This document shows, in pieces, positions 23,795 through 34,233 of a stretch of DNA of 64,000 bases. The stretch is from Paraconiothyrium sp. Pb-2020. Lineage: Eukaryota > Ascomycota > Dothideomycetes > Pleosporales > Didymosphaeriaceae. A program made the position numbers and the translations under genes. Each line of letters opens with the position of its first letter. The stretch's first letter is position 1. The notes under the pieces are model-generated. The model was not told the origin of the DNA, did not search any database, and worked only from the letters and a program-made list of their open reading frames with translations. The stretch covers positions 4,464,001 to 4,528,000 of the forward strand of contig JAJUBI010000006.1 of assembly GCA_022419385.1 (NCBI GenBank). Reading direction: 5' to 3'.

Positions 23795-25096
23795 TTACGT
23801 ATATGCAGCAGCGTCCTCTAATCCGCACCACTCCGCAATGAACAACGCAATAGCCGTAGTGACCCTTTGAATGCTACTCACACTTACGCGCTCGTCAAAA
23901 CCATGGAGGCTTTCACCGATAGGTCCATAACATAGCGCAGGTATCTTTTGGAACAGTGAGAAGATTCTTGTATCGAGGTATGCAGGCATTGTGATGCTTT
24001 CGAGATTGGTACCCGTTACTTGTTTGTGCGCGGCTTTCAAGATATCTTCAGCCTCACTGCCTGGCTCCAGGACATAACCTTCTGCAAAGAACCCGTTCCA
24101 AGTGATTTTGGGTGGTGCATCGCGGAGGAAAGAGTCAGTAGCTGCCAGCTTTTGAACAGCTTGTTCGATTTGTGCAGCAACGTCTTCGGCACGCACACCG
24201 GGGAAAAGCGCAACCCGGCAGTCGATTTTGCACCAAGCGGGAACTGAACTCGCCCAATCTCCACCTTCAATCATGGCCACATTGAGATTAATCGGATGGT
24301 CGAGCTCTTCGAAATGCAGTCTGCCCTTCTTCTGCTCATTCATCTCTTTCTCAAGCTCTTTCAAGCCACCCACGATCTTCCAAATCGACTCGATCGCATT
24401 CGATCCCTCGGTAGCCTTGAGAACGTGCACTGGCCGACCAGCAACTGCGATCTGGAACCAGATGACTCCCACGTTGGCGCGGACCAACTGTTCGTTCGTT
24501 GGTTCTGGCACCAACACCGCATCTGCCGTGTAGCCTGCAATATGTGTTGCCATGGTTCCATTTCCAGTTGACTCTTCCTCTGGAACAGACTCGATGATGA
24601 CTTTGGAAGCTGGTCGTTTCCCAATGCTACGGAGTGCATCCAAGGCGAACATGTTAGCTACATTTCCAGCACGCATATCAGCACCGCCACGGCCGTACAA
24701 CCAGTCGTCCTCTACGATACCAGAATATGGGTGGTGCGTCCAGAGTTCTTCTGGCCCGGTGGGCACCACGTCGATGTGGCCGTTCAAGATCAAACTCTTT
24801 CCGCCGGCCGCTGATGACTTTGGCTCGAGAACACCTATCACCACCGGTGCTTTTGAATGCTTTGCGCTGATTTTACCGGCGCCTGCCTGTTTTGATAACG
24901 CGTCTGGGTCCATGTCAAGCTTCGTAGTCGCATAGCCCCGTGAAGTGTACTGGCTGAAGATCTCTTCTTGAATTGCTGCCTCCTCTCCTCGCTGACCGCC
25001 ATATTGAATTACTTTTTGAATGAATGCGAGCTCATCGTTGAAGTTTTTGGCAACAGCATCGGTAATGGACGCGGTAATCTCTGGAGATAACGGCAT
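23795..25096 (-). CDS. M20-family metallo-deacylase/peptidase
   Basis: Single-exon 433-residue protein starting MPLSPEITASITDAVAKNF. Zinc-hydrolase signatures occur in order: GHIDVVPTGP (first metal His), YGRGGADMRAG (bridging Asp), VPEEESTGNGT (catalytic Glu-Glu), VPEPTNEQLVRANVG, and a late IGESLHGFDERV (last metal His). The dimerisation lid lies in the middle (VAGRPVHVLKATEGSNAIES). This arrangement fits acetylornithine deacetylase/succinyl-diaminopimelate desuccinylase-like enzymes and related amidohydrolases acting on N-acylated amino acids or pyrimidine amides. The exact substrate cannot be told. No signal peptide, so probably cytosolic. Lid spacing and length are normal and the gene looks intact, in contrast to its left neighbours. 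TTATTTAT about 110 bases upstream may be its TATA. Confidence 0.9.
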   Translation of the reverse strand: MPLSPEITASITDAVAKNFNDELAFIQKVIQYGGQRGEEAAIQEEIFSQYTSRGYATTKLDMDPDALSKQAGAGKISAKHSKAPVVIGVLEPKSSAAGGKSLILNGHIDVVPTGPEELWTHHPYSGIVEDDWLYGRGGADMRAGNVANMFALDALRSIGKRPASKVIIESVPEEESTGNGTMATHIAGYTADAVLVPEPTNEQLVRANVGVIWFQIAVAGRPVHVLKATEGSNAIESIWKIVGGLKELEKEMNEQKKGRLHFEELDHPINLNVAMIEGGDWASSVPAWCKIDCRVALFPGVRAEDVAAQIEQAVQKLAATDSFLRDAPPKITWNGFFAEGYVLEPGSEAEDILKAAHKQVTGTNLESITMPAYLDTRIFSLFQKIPALCYGPIGESLHGFDERVSVSSIQRVTTAIALFIAEWCGLEDAAAYT

Positions 25097-26078
25097 ATTG
25101 TCAGATAAATAGTTTGTGGTACAAGGAATTCGAAGAAAAGGGAATGCCAGAACCAGAGCTGAGCTGAGAAGGATGAGCAGGGGAGCATACCAAAAGGCCT
25201 CGATTATTTATCGGGGAGGAGTCCCCACTTATAAGTGTTTCCATTTGCGGCAGGTACATCCGAGCTTGCCTAGGTAGCGCTTAGCTCCCAGAGCGGGGTA
25301 CTGGCAGCTGTGCACTTCACCTGGTGTACGGCTATCGAATACACACTACTCACAAAGCGCCGGCCCTGATCGTGGTGAGCAGATTGTGTCTGGTTCTTTA
25401 TTCTCATGTTTCCTCTCCTAGCTTAACTTGTTCGGCGAGGTCAGTCTCCATTCACTATGCTATCTCCGATACACAACAAGATTCGCTCCAATCCGGTCTG
25501 GGAAGAATGTGCTACCCAAATTAACATCAAGTTAGGGACCATATTGAATTTTGAGGATAACCTTTTCCCCGTGTACGAAACCTAAATCCTCTATAGTCAT
25601 GAGTATAGGGAGCGATAATCGTACACTCCTTTGCCAGCCGATGCTGATATAGTTTTCACAATAAGGATCGTAAGGGACCTTTGGCCCGCAAAAATTACAT
25701 CCTAGACGCAATTTATGGGACGGCCATCCTATGTTTGGCACTCGCGCGTGTTCGACGATAAGAAGATAAGCACTGACCAGGGTGAATAGATTAACACTAC
25801 ATTCAAACTGTAACCGTAGCTTCGACTATACTAACATGGTCTGAGTTCACATTATCGTGTTTCCTTTTCGGCTGATGATCGACTCGCTATACTATCAAGT
25901 TTCCTCGAATATGCTATTGATCTGGGAGATCTTACGAGTGACTACAAGCGAGCCGAGGACTAGCGGGGTAGAGCCAATGACCATTTCCGAGCTTCGGTGT
26001 AGACACCAGTATTTATTCCGATGGTATTCTTATAGATGTTCCTCCGCAACACGCCCATATTTGTTGTTTTAACCCATC
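25097..26078. other. Divergent promoter region
   Basis: About 980 bases between the divergent M20 and M6 genes. I see only short frames. It probably contains both promoters; the stretch 25540-26070 is AT-rich. Confidence 0.4.
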
Positions 26079-27302
26079 ATGCGAGCGTCTAAGTCGCCTG
26101 TGGCACGACTGCGTGCTGTCGTCGCACTATTCACTGCCTTCCCTGGGATATCTTGCAACCCAGCTTCTGCCAACCCAAGGACCGACGCATCCGCTTGTCG
26201 GTTACCCGCTTCCTCGGATGTCTATCTCAGCGCTGGACATGGTTTCCCAGACTACCTCTCATGCGTTTCCAGCATTGGCACTATGAAGGCATTTCTGCTG
26301 TTCGTGGATTTCGCAGATCAACCTGCCAATAACGACACCACACAAGGCCTGTACGACTTCTTCTTTCCGAAGGCCAGCACATGGTACGAGACTTCGTCGT
26401 ACGGGAAGCTCTCGATAGATGCTGAAGCGGACATATCTCAGTTCCACCGTATGCCCTTAGATGCGAGCGATTACGCGTGGAACCGCGGTATCACGTACGA
26501 ACAACACGAAGCATATATCCAAGACGCGCTCGCCTCCTACGTGAACACAATTGGCGAGGCTCCTCCACCCGTCGACGTTTTGTATGTCGTCGCGACCCGC
26601 AATGCACCCGCCATTACATATTCTCCAACCTTCATGGGGAACGTGACAACGCGCAACGGCACTTTTGTAGCGAAGAAAGCAGTCACGGTCGGGTACGATG
26701 CATACGCGAAATGGGGTTTCAAGCTCATTAACCATGAGACGGGGCATGTGATGTGTCTTCCGGACTATTACCCCGCATCTGGCGCCGTGGGATTGTATGT
26801 GGGCGACTTCAGCATTATGGGCAACATCAACGCTCTCTATCCCGACTACTTCGCGTGGGACAAATGGCGGCTTGGGTGGTTGGACGACTCGCAGGTCGAA
26901 TGCGTTCAATATGAAAATGCGACCACATCCACGCATACGATATTCCCGCTTGAGAGCAAGACTGAAGATGCGAAGCTCGTGGTTTTGAAAAGAAACGAGA
27001 CGCAAGCAATGGTACTGGAGGTCCGGTCGGAGGGTGGGAATGATATCAAGGGAGGGAAGCCTGGCGTCGTGGTCTATACAGTCGACACGACGGTAGAGAC
27101 ACTGGAAGGACCAGTCCGGGTGTTGTCTAATGGGACAGTAACAAGTGAGCTGGAAGTTCCAAGCTGGGGCGTGAAAATCTCAGTCGTGGGCACAGACGAT
27201 GATGCGTACACGGTGAGGATCGCGACGGCATCAGGAATTGAGAGAGAGCACTCTCTTCACAGTGCTGTCGGAGTAGAGAACATACCACTCCTCAGCTCTT
27301 AG
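26079..27302 (+). CDS. Secreted M6-like metalloprotease
   Basis: Single-exon 407-residue protein. It starts with a basic N-terminus and a hydrophobic segment (RLRAVVALFTAFPGISCNPA), consistent with a secretion signal. The domain begins at SIGTMKAFLLFVDFADQPAN and includes FPKASTWYETSSYGKLSIDA, typical of M6 (immune inhibitor A-like) peptidases. The zinc motif is HETGHVMCLPDYY at about residue 223 (HExxH with HETGH). A downstream IMGN and a DKWRLGWLDDSQV segment match the same family. Several N-x-S/T sites suggest glycosylation. M6-like secreted proteases in fungi are inferred extracellular nutrition or host-interaction enzymes. The gene appears complete. Confidence 0.85.
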   Translation: MRASKSPVARLRAVVALFTAFPGISCNPASANPRTDASACRLPASSDVYLSAGHGFPDYLSCVSSIGTMKAFLLFVDFADQPANNDTTQGLYDFFFPKASTWYETSSYGKLSIDAEADISQFHRMPLDASDYAWNRGITYEQHEAYIQDALASYVNTIGEAPPPVDVLYVVATRNAPAITYSPTFMGNVTTRNGTFVAKKAVTVGYDAYAKWGFKLINHETGHVMCLPDYYPASGAVGLYVGDFSIMGNINALYPDYFAWDKWRLGWLDDSQVECVQYENATTSTHTIFPLESKTEDAKLVVLKRNETQAMVLEVRSEGGNDIKGGKPGVVVYTVDTTVETLEGPVRVLSNGTVTSELEVPSWGVKISVVGTDDDAYTVRIATASGIEREHSLHSAVGVENIPLLSS

Positions 27303-27665
27303 TTGCTTTCCGGCTCTCGTAGTATACTGAAGCTTGATCTTGATATTATAGTACACATGATTGGCTATGCACCAGGTATTATTCCTTCTGCCAAACACCG
27401 CATCCCCGTCGCCATAGCCAGCGGACAAACACAGCGTTTCCCATTCCTCAAGCGTACTCTCACCTCCCAAGAGCTTCGCAACTTCCATCGCCTGAAATGC
27501 AAGTTCATTCGTCACACGACCCAAAGTCTTCCTTCTCCCCAATGCGCACTACCTGGATCTGGCATTTCCTCTCACCGCTAATCACTCAAGATACTCAGTC
27601 CAGTGCCCCTGAGTAAAATGCAGGCGCATATCCCCCTCTTCCACCCACCATTTCCCCGCCCCTAG
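27303..27665. other. Convergent intergenic region
   Basis: About 360 bases between the converging M6 protease and Zn2Cys6 regulator genes; 3' untranslated sequence presumably lies here. No separate feature seen. Confidence 0.4.
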
Positions 27666-29718
27666 TCACCCGATCTTCTCCGCCCACTGCGCATCCGACC
27701 TATCCGCCCCATTGACAGGCCTCAGATCATCTGCCCGCGGCGCCCTATGCTCTGCCCATTCTGCGAACGCAAAAGTCACCAGTATCTTGCCATCAGAGTA
27801 CCCTTTGCCGTCGTGGACTGAGCACCACAGCCGTGAAGCCTCAGCCGGCCAGCCCGTCGTGGGATCCAAGATGCTCTCTTCGATCTCGATAACGCGGTTG
27901 GCGACCGCGATGTGGGTGTCTACATCCCAGAGGCCCTCGCGCGGCGGGTTTGTCTTTAGGAGGGCGACGGCTTCGCGTCGGACGAGCGGGTGGCGGCAGC
28001 GGGTTGCGACGTAGTGGAGGGGTGGGATGACTGAGATTTCGAAGGTGAAGTGTGCGCCTACGGTACCGTCAACATGCGTCAAACAACCTGATCATAGAGG
28101 CCAGCTCACCTGCTCCGGCAGTGTTCTTCATCCCGGTGCCTTTCAACGCGACGGCATTCTTCCTCGAAAGGCCCTTTCTCGTACCCGAAGATACTGGAAG
28201 AGGCGGCGTAGCAATGCCCATGGAATCGAGCACAATCTTCGCGTTGTGGTTTATGGCTTTGAAGTACTCCAGATGAGCATCGAGATTAGTTTGCCTCAAG
28301 CTCATAGCACAGTCTATCAGGATGTACGTTGAATAGTACCCTAGTTTCAGAGACGCCGCCATGATTTCTTCTTCGTGCGTCAAGAAAGCGGCCTGTTCCA
28401 GCTTCTGCAGTGCTTTGAACCATGCATGATGGGAGTCTAGGAGCTGTGATTGTCTCGCGAAGTCATCCGGTGTGAGGCGCGCTTTGACAAAGATTTTGGT
28501 GGCCATTGTGCGTGCGAAGAGGGCGGAAGCGTTGCGGAGTTGGAAGCTGGACATCTGGAGTTCGTAAAAGGTTGAGAAGGGTACGTCGTAAGAGGACGGA
28601 TGTGGGGTGGGGATTTCGAAGAGATCCTCTATAGGGGCGCCGAAGAGCATGGCGGGAGTGATGTTGCGCATAAACATGGGTATAAGGGTATCTTGAAGAA
28701 GGCCATTGGAGCCAGAGAACTTGACGGTATCCGACTTGGATGTTGTTGGTGGTGGCGTGCGGGGACGGAGACCTAGTGGTTACATTGTTAGCTCCTGCAA
28801 GCATTCTTGTTACAGCACATACCGTGTGTTCTTATAATAGGCAGCTCAGATAAAATCTTGAGACCGCTATGTAGATGTGTGAATGCGGTCATGAAGTTTC
28901 CTCTTAAGAACTCGATGCAAACGAATAACAGGCACCCTACAAGGCCTACTTCCACAGAACATGATTGTTCAGCCAGTCGGTCGACAAGTGACCCGACGGC
29001 TTTGCTGTAATGCATACTGAGAGTCTTGTCTTGTTGTGTCAGTCTCGCGTGAGCATGTTTAAGGTTTCCGGGTTCTGTCTTCGCAAGATACCCCAACGCA
29101 ACTAGTGCGTAACGAATAGAGGATTCTGAACGGGCCATCTGAAGGACTGTTCGAGACCAAAAGCCGTTATCAAAACGATTGGAAAGGGTCTTTATGGCAC
29201 AGTGGTAGTAAAACTCCAGATACAGCAAGCCATCTTCAGGCCATGTTTGGGTCACCGGCTGTACTTTATTAGCAGTCTATTGGTACTTTTGCAAAGAAGA
29301 ATTTACAGTGTCTTGAAGGGGAGAAGCTGCGCTAGGCGAAAGACGCTTTGACCCTGTTGTTCCAAGGTAGCCGTCACACAGGCGCTTTGTGCTAGTACAT
29401 CTATCGAGATCAGTAAGTGTTCATAGCATCAATGATGCATCGCGATCTGGTCGATTGGCTGGGTTGGGGATGAACAGAGACGCCATCCTTTCATCGCGCC
29501 GAACATAAGCATACCTAAGACATGCAGGTTTGGTTTCATCACATTTGATTCGCCGAGCTCTATTTCATATTAGTCATCCACAGACCGTTGCCTAGGCAGA
29601 GGATAGGGGTGGCTTCATTGACGTACTTGCAGGTCAAGCAACCCGTCCTGACTTTGGAACCGTATCTCCGCGTTCTTTTGAGACTTTGAAACTCAAGGAT
29701 AAGTGTCTGAGGAGGCAT
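27666..29718 (-). CDS. Zn(II)2Cys6 fungal transcription regulator
   Basis: Six exons: 29718-29627, 29559-29515, 29400-29307, 29258-28823, 28772-28110 and 28057-27666, giving 573 residues with all phases consistent. The N-terminus carries the binuclear zinc cluster built across three exons: GCLTCKARRIKCDETKPACL, then RCTSTKRLCDGYLG, preceded by a basic stretch (LKRTRRYGSKVR). The middle part (WPEDGLLYLEFYYHCAIKTL, SSIRYALVALGYLAK) is the usual fungal regulator homology region. The C-terminal part ends LRPVNGADRSDAQWAEKIG. It acts in the nucleus as a DNA-binding activator or repressor. Targets are unknown. Its neighbours (M20, M6 protease) are candidates only by proximity. Intact. Confidence 0.88.
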
Positions 29719-30692
29719 TACTGCCGAGTAGATCAACAACGGTGTGGATCCGCGATTCTCCGCAGTCGCGATCTGTAGAACGGCTTCGGCCTAGTGTTTG
29801 GAGGTTACCTCAGCGTGCCAGATACGGAAAGTGAACCGCACGATTAATGGTCAGTTGCTAAGCGAGAGCGGAGTAAGTTCGTCGATACTCGCACTATATG
29901 CAGGTTGGTACTTGCATACCGTGACTGAAGAATGTGATGGGTCTCGGAGGAGAGCAATTCCTTGGCCCCAGGAACAGCTTCCCTGAAGCTAAACCACATT
30001 TATCATACGTGGGTCTGACGCTGAATGTTGACGAATCGCAGGTCGAAGCGAGCGAATATCAAGGGCTCTTATTCGCTGAGTTTTAGCGCCACTTTTGTCA
30101 GCTCCCTTCGTACATTTCCTCTTTCGGGTTCGCGTATCAAGAGCCATCAGGAGTCCCATATATTGCTTTCGGGTTTTGGAAAGAGTGTAGGGAACCACCT
30201 AGTCGTACATTTGTCGCATCTTGCACGCTAAACTACATGTAGTGATGTACGACTCTTTTAGCTCATCTAGAATGCATGTAGAAATGTGCGAGTATACTAG
30301 CTTCATTGAGCGAGTAAGGCCTGCAGAGAGTATTCTCGTGAAGTTGAGAGCTTACTTTCATGACGGAGTTCACAAAACTCGGTGTTAGGATAGGAGTATA
30401 AATAATGTTGCCGTCGAAAAGAAGCCATCGAGCGAACTTAATCTGTACTCCCAGCCTAACGCCTACTTTGCTCTGATCGGATTAAAGAACATCTGGCAAG
30501 TTTGTAAAGTGAATAATCTGTACGTGTCTGCATCCAGAGGAGAGAATTCTTATTGAATGCACTTTAGGGACCTATTCACGCAATTGCCTTACCTCGTCTT
30601 TCCATCATCTTGCCCATCCGGATAGAACAATAGCACCTCTCACTCAGAACCAAGCATTTCAGACCTTAGATGTGAATTCCATTACGAACACT
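29719..30692. other. Intergenic region
   Basis: About 970 bases between divergent genes. No convincing exon. A T-rich/CT-rich leader (30595-30660) precedes the small membrane protein gene. Confidence 0.4.
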
Positions 30693-31001
30693 ATGAGTCC
30701 CATCGATCCTCACACGGTCCTTACACACCTCGAACCCCGCGACAGAGCCGATAACATGGGCTACGCCATCCACCCTACAGCCATCGTGTTCCTCGTCCTG
30801 CTTGGCACTGGCTTTGTCGTGGCCATGATGTATGGCATGGATCGGGTGTCTGGGTTCCGTGGCAGACCACACGAAGAGCCGAGGCATATGAGCGTTGAAC
30901 AAGCCAGGTACATGGCAGAAGTGCGGATGCGGAATATGGAAGCGCTGAAAGAGGAGTCGAGACGAGGCTATGGGCTGGGGAGGGGAAAGAGGCCTGCTTA
31001 G
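30693..31001 (+). CDS. Small single-pass membrane protein, unknown
   Basis: Uninterrupted 102-residue frame from ATG 30693 (MSPIDPHTVLTHLEPRD). One clear transmembrane helix (AIVFLVLLGTGFVVAMMYGM, about residues 32-51) is followed by a charged soluble tail with MSVEQARYMAEVRMRNMEAL and a basic end (GLGRGKRPA). A GTG at 30672 upstream is not needed. The N-terminus is polar, and the helix plus basic tail suggest a membrane-anchored cytosolic or organellar adaptor. I do not recognise a family. Coding status is supported by the helix, start position and good codon structure. Confidence 0.7.
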   Translation: MSPIDPHTVLTHLEPRDRADNMGYAIHPTAIVFLVLLGTGFVVAMMYGMDRVSGFRGRPHEEPRHMSVEQARYMAEVRMRNMEALKEESRRGYGLGRGKRPA

Positions 31002-31566
31002 GTGTAGGTGGCTATAGAGAGTGGCGACAAGCCTGTGTTGACGTGTGGATCGGGCAACGTCCATTTGGAGTGTTTAGAGATGAATTTTAAAGAGCGGCCA
31101 GACCTGTCTAAGTAAGTCTACTCGAGTGAACATATTAGAGTTTGCGCTTCCAAAGGCGATGTACGGTAGCTGGGACAATGGGCAGAATCTCTGGACCGTG
31201 GAAGAGCGTCATTATCACCCCTCAAAATTTCATTAGCACAAACACATCTATGTATGTCGTAGCCTTGTGTTCAAAGGCCAGTGCAAGGGTGGGTGAAAGA
31301 TAGGTTGAGTCGTGTCGCGTTGGTGGGGCAAGGGTTGTGGCCCCGCGGTGTGGCTGGAGCACCGCCGCCGCACTAACTGTGTGTGACGTTGTTCCTCTTT
31401 CCAAAAAAGCGCGACTGCTTGATGACTCTGAATTACGCGCTTCCGCCCTTTCTTCTCAATCGCCTGGAACACGGTAAGAGGCGCCCTTAGCATGTCGTAT
31501 TTGTTGCATGAGTCATTGTCGCACTCGTCCCTTCCTTTGTTCTGCCTTGTTGCTGCCTGAAGCTGA
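31002..31566. other. Intergenic region upstream of Trl1
   Basis: About 560 bases. Minus-strand frames here are short and of poor composition. It probably holds the Trl1 promoter. Confidence 0.4.
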
Positions 31567-34233
31567 ATGGCCGCTTGCTTTAAACACTTTGCGCTCCTCA
31601 ATGTTTATTCACTCCAACCAGCATCCCGCTTACTCTCGACCATACAGCTAGCGAAGCGTCCCACCGCCGCTATTTTAAACCTACCCTCAAGCCGAGTGGT
31701 CTCCCAGATCCACACGACCGCAATCATGGCGCACCGCGAGACGGCGCCGTACGTGCCGCAGGACCACAAGGAGGTCACGGAGCTGATCCACTCACTGGAA
31801 GGCCATAAGGGCAGGTCGTCGAAACACAGCGGCTTCTCGGTGCGGAAACACACGTTCCCTCTGCCCAATGGCCGCTCGGTCGATTCGTGGAAGATGAACG
31901 ATTGGGACTACAAGAAAGAGCACCTACCCACATACGCACGCGGTCTCTTTACGTACAAGACATTGGAAGGCAGGGACGAGATTGTGGTGCGAGGATACGA
32001 CAAGTTTTTCAACCACGGGGAAGTCCGCAAGACGGAATGGAGGAACGTCGAGCAGAATACTCGGGGGCCATACGAGCTCAGCGTGAAGGAGAACGGTTGC
32101 ATCATATTCATCTCTGGACTGGATGACGGTACATTGTTGGTGTGCAGCAAACATTCGACAGGTGCGCGCGGCGACGTTGAGCTCAGCCATGCTTGTGCCG
32201 GCGAGCGATGGGCCGAGAAGCATCTTGCATCAGTCGGTAAGACAAAGAAGGATCTAGCACAGAAGTTGCGCGAGATGAACGCAACCCTGGTGGCCGAGCT
32301 CTGCGACGACGACTTCGAGGAGCATGTCCTGGCATATACCCCCGAGCAGGCTGGCCTGTACGTCCACGGCATCAACCTCAATGTTCCGCACTTCGTCACC
32401 TACCCCGGCCCTCTAGTCGACAGATTCGCCGATGAGTGGGGAATGAAGAAGGTTCAGTATGTTATGGAGGATGACATACACCAGGTTCAGCAGTTCCTGG
32501 ATAAGGTCGCCGAGACTGGCAACTACAACGGGCGCGATACCGAGGGCTTCGTCATTCGATGCCAGGCGCGAGAGACTGACGACGCGCCATGGGAGGATTG
32601 GTTCTTCAAGTACAAGTTCGAAGAGCCGTACCTAATGTACCGCCAGTGGAGGGAGTGCACCAAAGCCATCATTGGCGGCAAACCCCCCCGATACAAGAAA
32701 CACCAGCAGATTACAAAGGAGTATCTGGAGTACGCTCGCAAGCGATTCCTTCAGCAGCCCGGCCTGGCAAAGCAGTACAACCAGAACCATGGTATCATCA
32801 AATTGCGCGACGACTTCCTGCGCGAGCGAGGTACTACGGGTGCGGAGATCATCCGCCAGGAGCTACAGAACGGACACGTCGAGAATCAGCAGGTCAAGAA
32901 GAATATTGTACTCGTGCCTATTGCGACCATTGGATGTGGCAAGACCACACTGGCGCTGGCTCTGGTAAAGTTGTTCGGTTGGGGCCATTTTCAAAACGAT
33001 AACGTGAAAGCGAAGAAGGGCCGCGGCCAGGTCTTCGCTGACACCATTTCCTCTTTGCTTGTCACCAATCCAGTCGTCATTGCAGACCGTAATAACCACC
33101 AGAAGCGGGAGCGCGATCAACTCATCAACGACGTTCTCAAGACCGCAAAAGAGGCTCGTTTCGTTGCGCTTCACTACGTTCATGACCGAACAAACTATGA
33201 TGACATCCGGAGAGCAACGCGTGGTCGTGTGCTTGCCCGCGGTGACAACCACCAGACTATTCAGGCGGGCTCCAAGGGCCCAGAAGAAATCATCGAGATC
33301 ATGGAGGGCTTCATGCACCGCTTTCAGCCTGCCGACCCCTCCGAGGCGCCCGACGAGAACTTCGATCTCATCATCAATATCGATCCAGTGGTCGATTCGC
33401 GGGAGAACCTGGAGGTCATCATCAATCAGCTATATGAGACATACCCAGCTCTTTTCGAAGGCCGTAACATGCCAACCAACGCGGATATGGACGAGGCTAT
33501 TCAATGGGCCATGAACGACTATACCCCAGACTTCAAGATGGACCTCTCCCGGGGCGGCGGTAATGCTAACAACAACCGCAATAATCAAAATCAAAATCAG
33601 GCAAAGAAACAAAAACAGGATCAGAACCAGCCCTCGACAAAAAAGCAGCCCCGCATGGAGTACTTCTCTGTGCGACTCCCGACCCAGCGCATCACCTCAA
33701 TACTGGACGCCCTTTTTCAAAATCAGGGCCCAGAAACGGCGCGGCTATACCGCCATCTCCAGCAGACCCGCCGCGTGCAGCCCGAATTCCACGTCACCCT
33801 GATGCACCGCGCATCTGCGGCAGAGAACCAAGCGTACTGGGACAAGCTCACGCAGCTGCACGCCTTCGTCACCCAAGCCGATAGCAGCAACTGGGAGCCC
33901 GAACTCGGCAAGTGCGGCGTGCAGATCGAGCGCCTTGTCTTCGACGACCGCATCATGTGCTTTGTTGTGCGGCTCAATGGCTCGGCTTCGCTGCAGGTGC
34001 AGAATGAAGCAGGCAGCGGGAACCAGGAGGTAGTCTTCGAGACTGTAAACCCCGTTGCGCATGTTACGGTGGGCACGGCGAGCGCGGACATCAAGCCTAA
34101 GGAAAGCAACGATTTGCTGCAGAGGTGGCTCAATGAGGGGTCTGGCGGGGAGACGGGCATTCGAGAACTCGGCGTGAAAGGAAACGTTGTGCTTGATGGG
34201 AGCGTGAGGGGTGTGCTGGGCAGGATGCGGTAA
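31567..34233 (+). CDS. trl1: Fungal tRNA ligase Trl1, with possible mitochondrial leader
   Basis: Intronless gene for the trifunctional tRNA-splicing ligase that also joins HAC1-type mRNA in the unfolded-protein response. Counted from the second ATG (31726) the protein is 835 residues. The N-terminal adenylyltransferase/ligase has the nucleophile motif KENG (Lys121; Lys174 in the long form). The central polynucleotide kinase P-loop is IGCGKTT (Lys406). The C-terminal cyclic phosphodiesterase has two HxT motifs (EFHVTLMHR, VAHVTVGTA). A Q/N/K-rich linker separates kinase and phosphodiesterase. From the first in-frame ATG (31567) there is an extra 53-residue leader with no acidic residues, rich in Arg, Ser, Leu and Ala (MAACFKHFALLNVYSLQPAS...), resembling a mitochondrial presequence. 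The first ATG has T at -3 (weak), the second has A at -3 (strong), compatible with leaky scanning. Intact. Confidence 0.93.
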   Translation: MAACFKHFALLNVYSLQPASRLLSTIQLAKRPTAAILNLPSSRVVSQIHTTAIMAHRETAPYVPQDHKEVTELIHSLEGHKGRSSKHSGFSVRKHTFPLPNGRSVDSWKMNDWDYKKEHLPTYARGLFTYKTLEGRDEIVVRGYDKFFNHGEVRKTEWRNVEQNTRGPYELSVKENGCIIFISGLDDGTLLVCSKHSTGARGDVELSHACAGERWAEKHLASVGKTKKDLAQKLREMNATLVAELCDDDFEEHVLAYTPEQAGLYVHGINLNVPHFVTYPGPLVDRFADEWGMKKVQYVMEDDIHQVQQFLDKVAETGNYNGRDTEGFVIRCQARETDDAPWEDWFFKYKFEEPYLMYRQWRECTKAIIGGKPPRYKKHQQITKEYLEYARKRFLQQPGLAKQYNQNHGIIKLRDDFLRERGTTGAEIIRQELQNGHVENQQVKKNIVLVPIATIGCGKTTLALALVKLFGWGHFQNDNVKAKKGRGQVFADTISSLLVTNPVVIADRNNHQKRERDQLINDVLKTAKEARFVALHYVHDRTNYDDIRRATRGRVLARGDNHQTIQAGSKGPEEIIEIMEGFMHRFQPADPSEAPDENFDLIINIDPVVDSRENLEVIINQLYETYPALFEGRNMPTNADMDEAIQWAMNDYTPDFKMDLSRGGGNANNNRNNQNQNQAKKQKQDQNQPSTKKQPRMEYFSVRLPTQRITSILDALFQNQGPETARLYRHLQQTRRVQPEFHVTLMHRASAAENQAYWDKLTQLHAFVTQADSSNWEPELGKCGVQIERLVFDDRIMCFVVRLNGSASLQVQNEAGSGNQEVVFETVNPVAHVTVGTASADIKPKESNDLLQRWLNEGSGGETGIRELGVKGNVVLDGSVRGVLGRMR

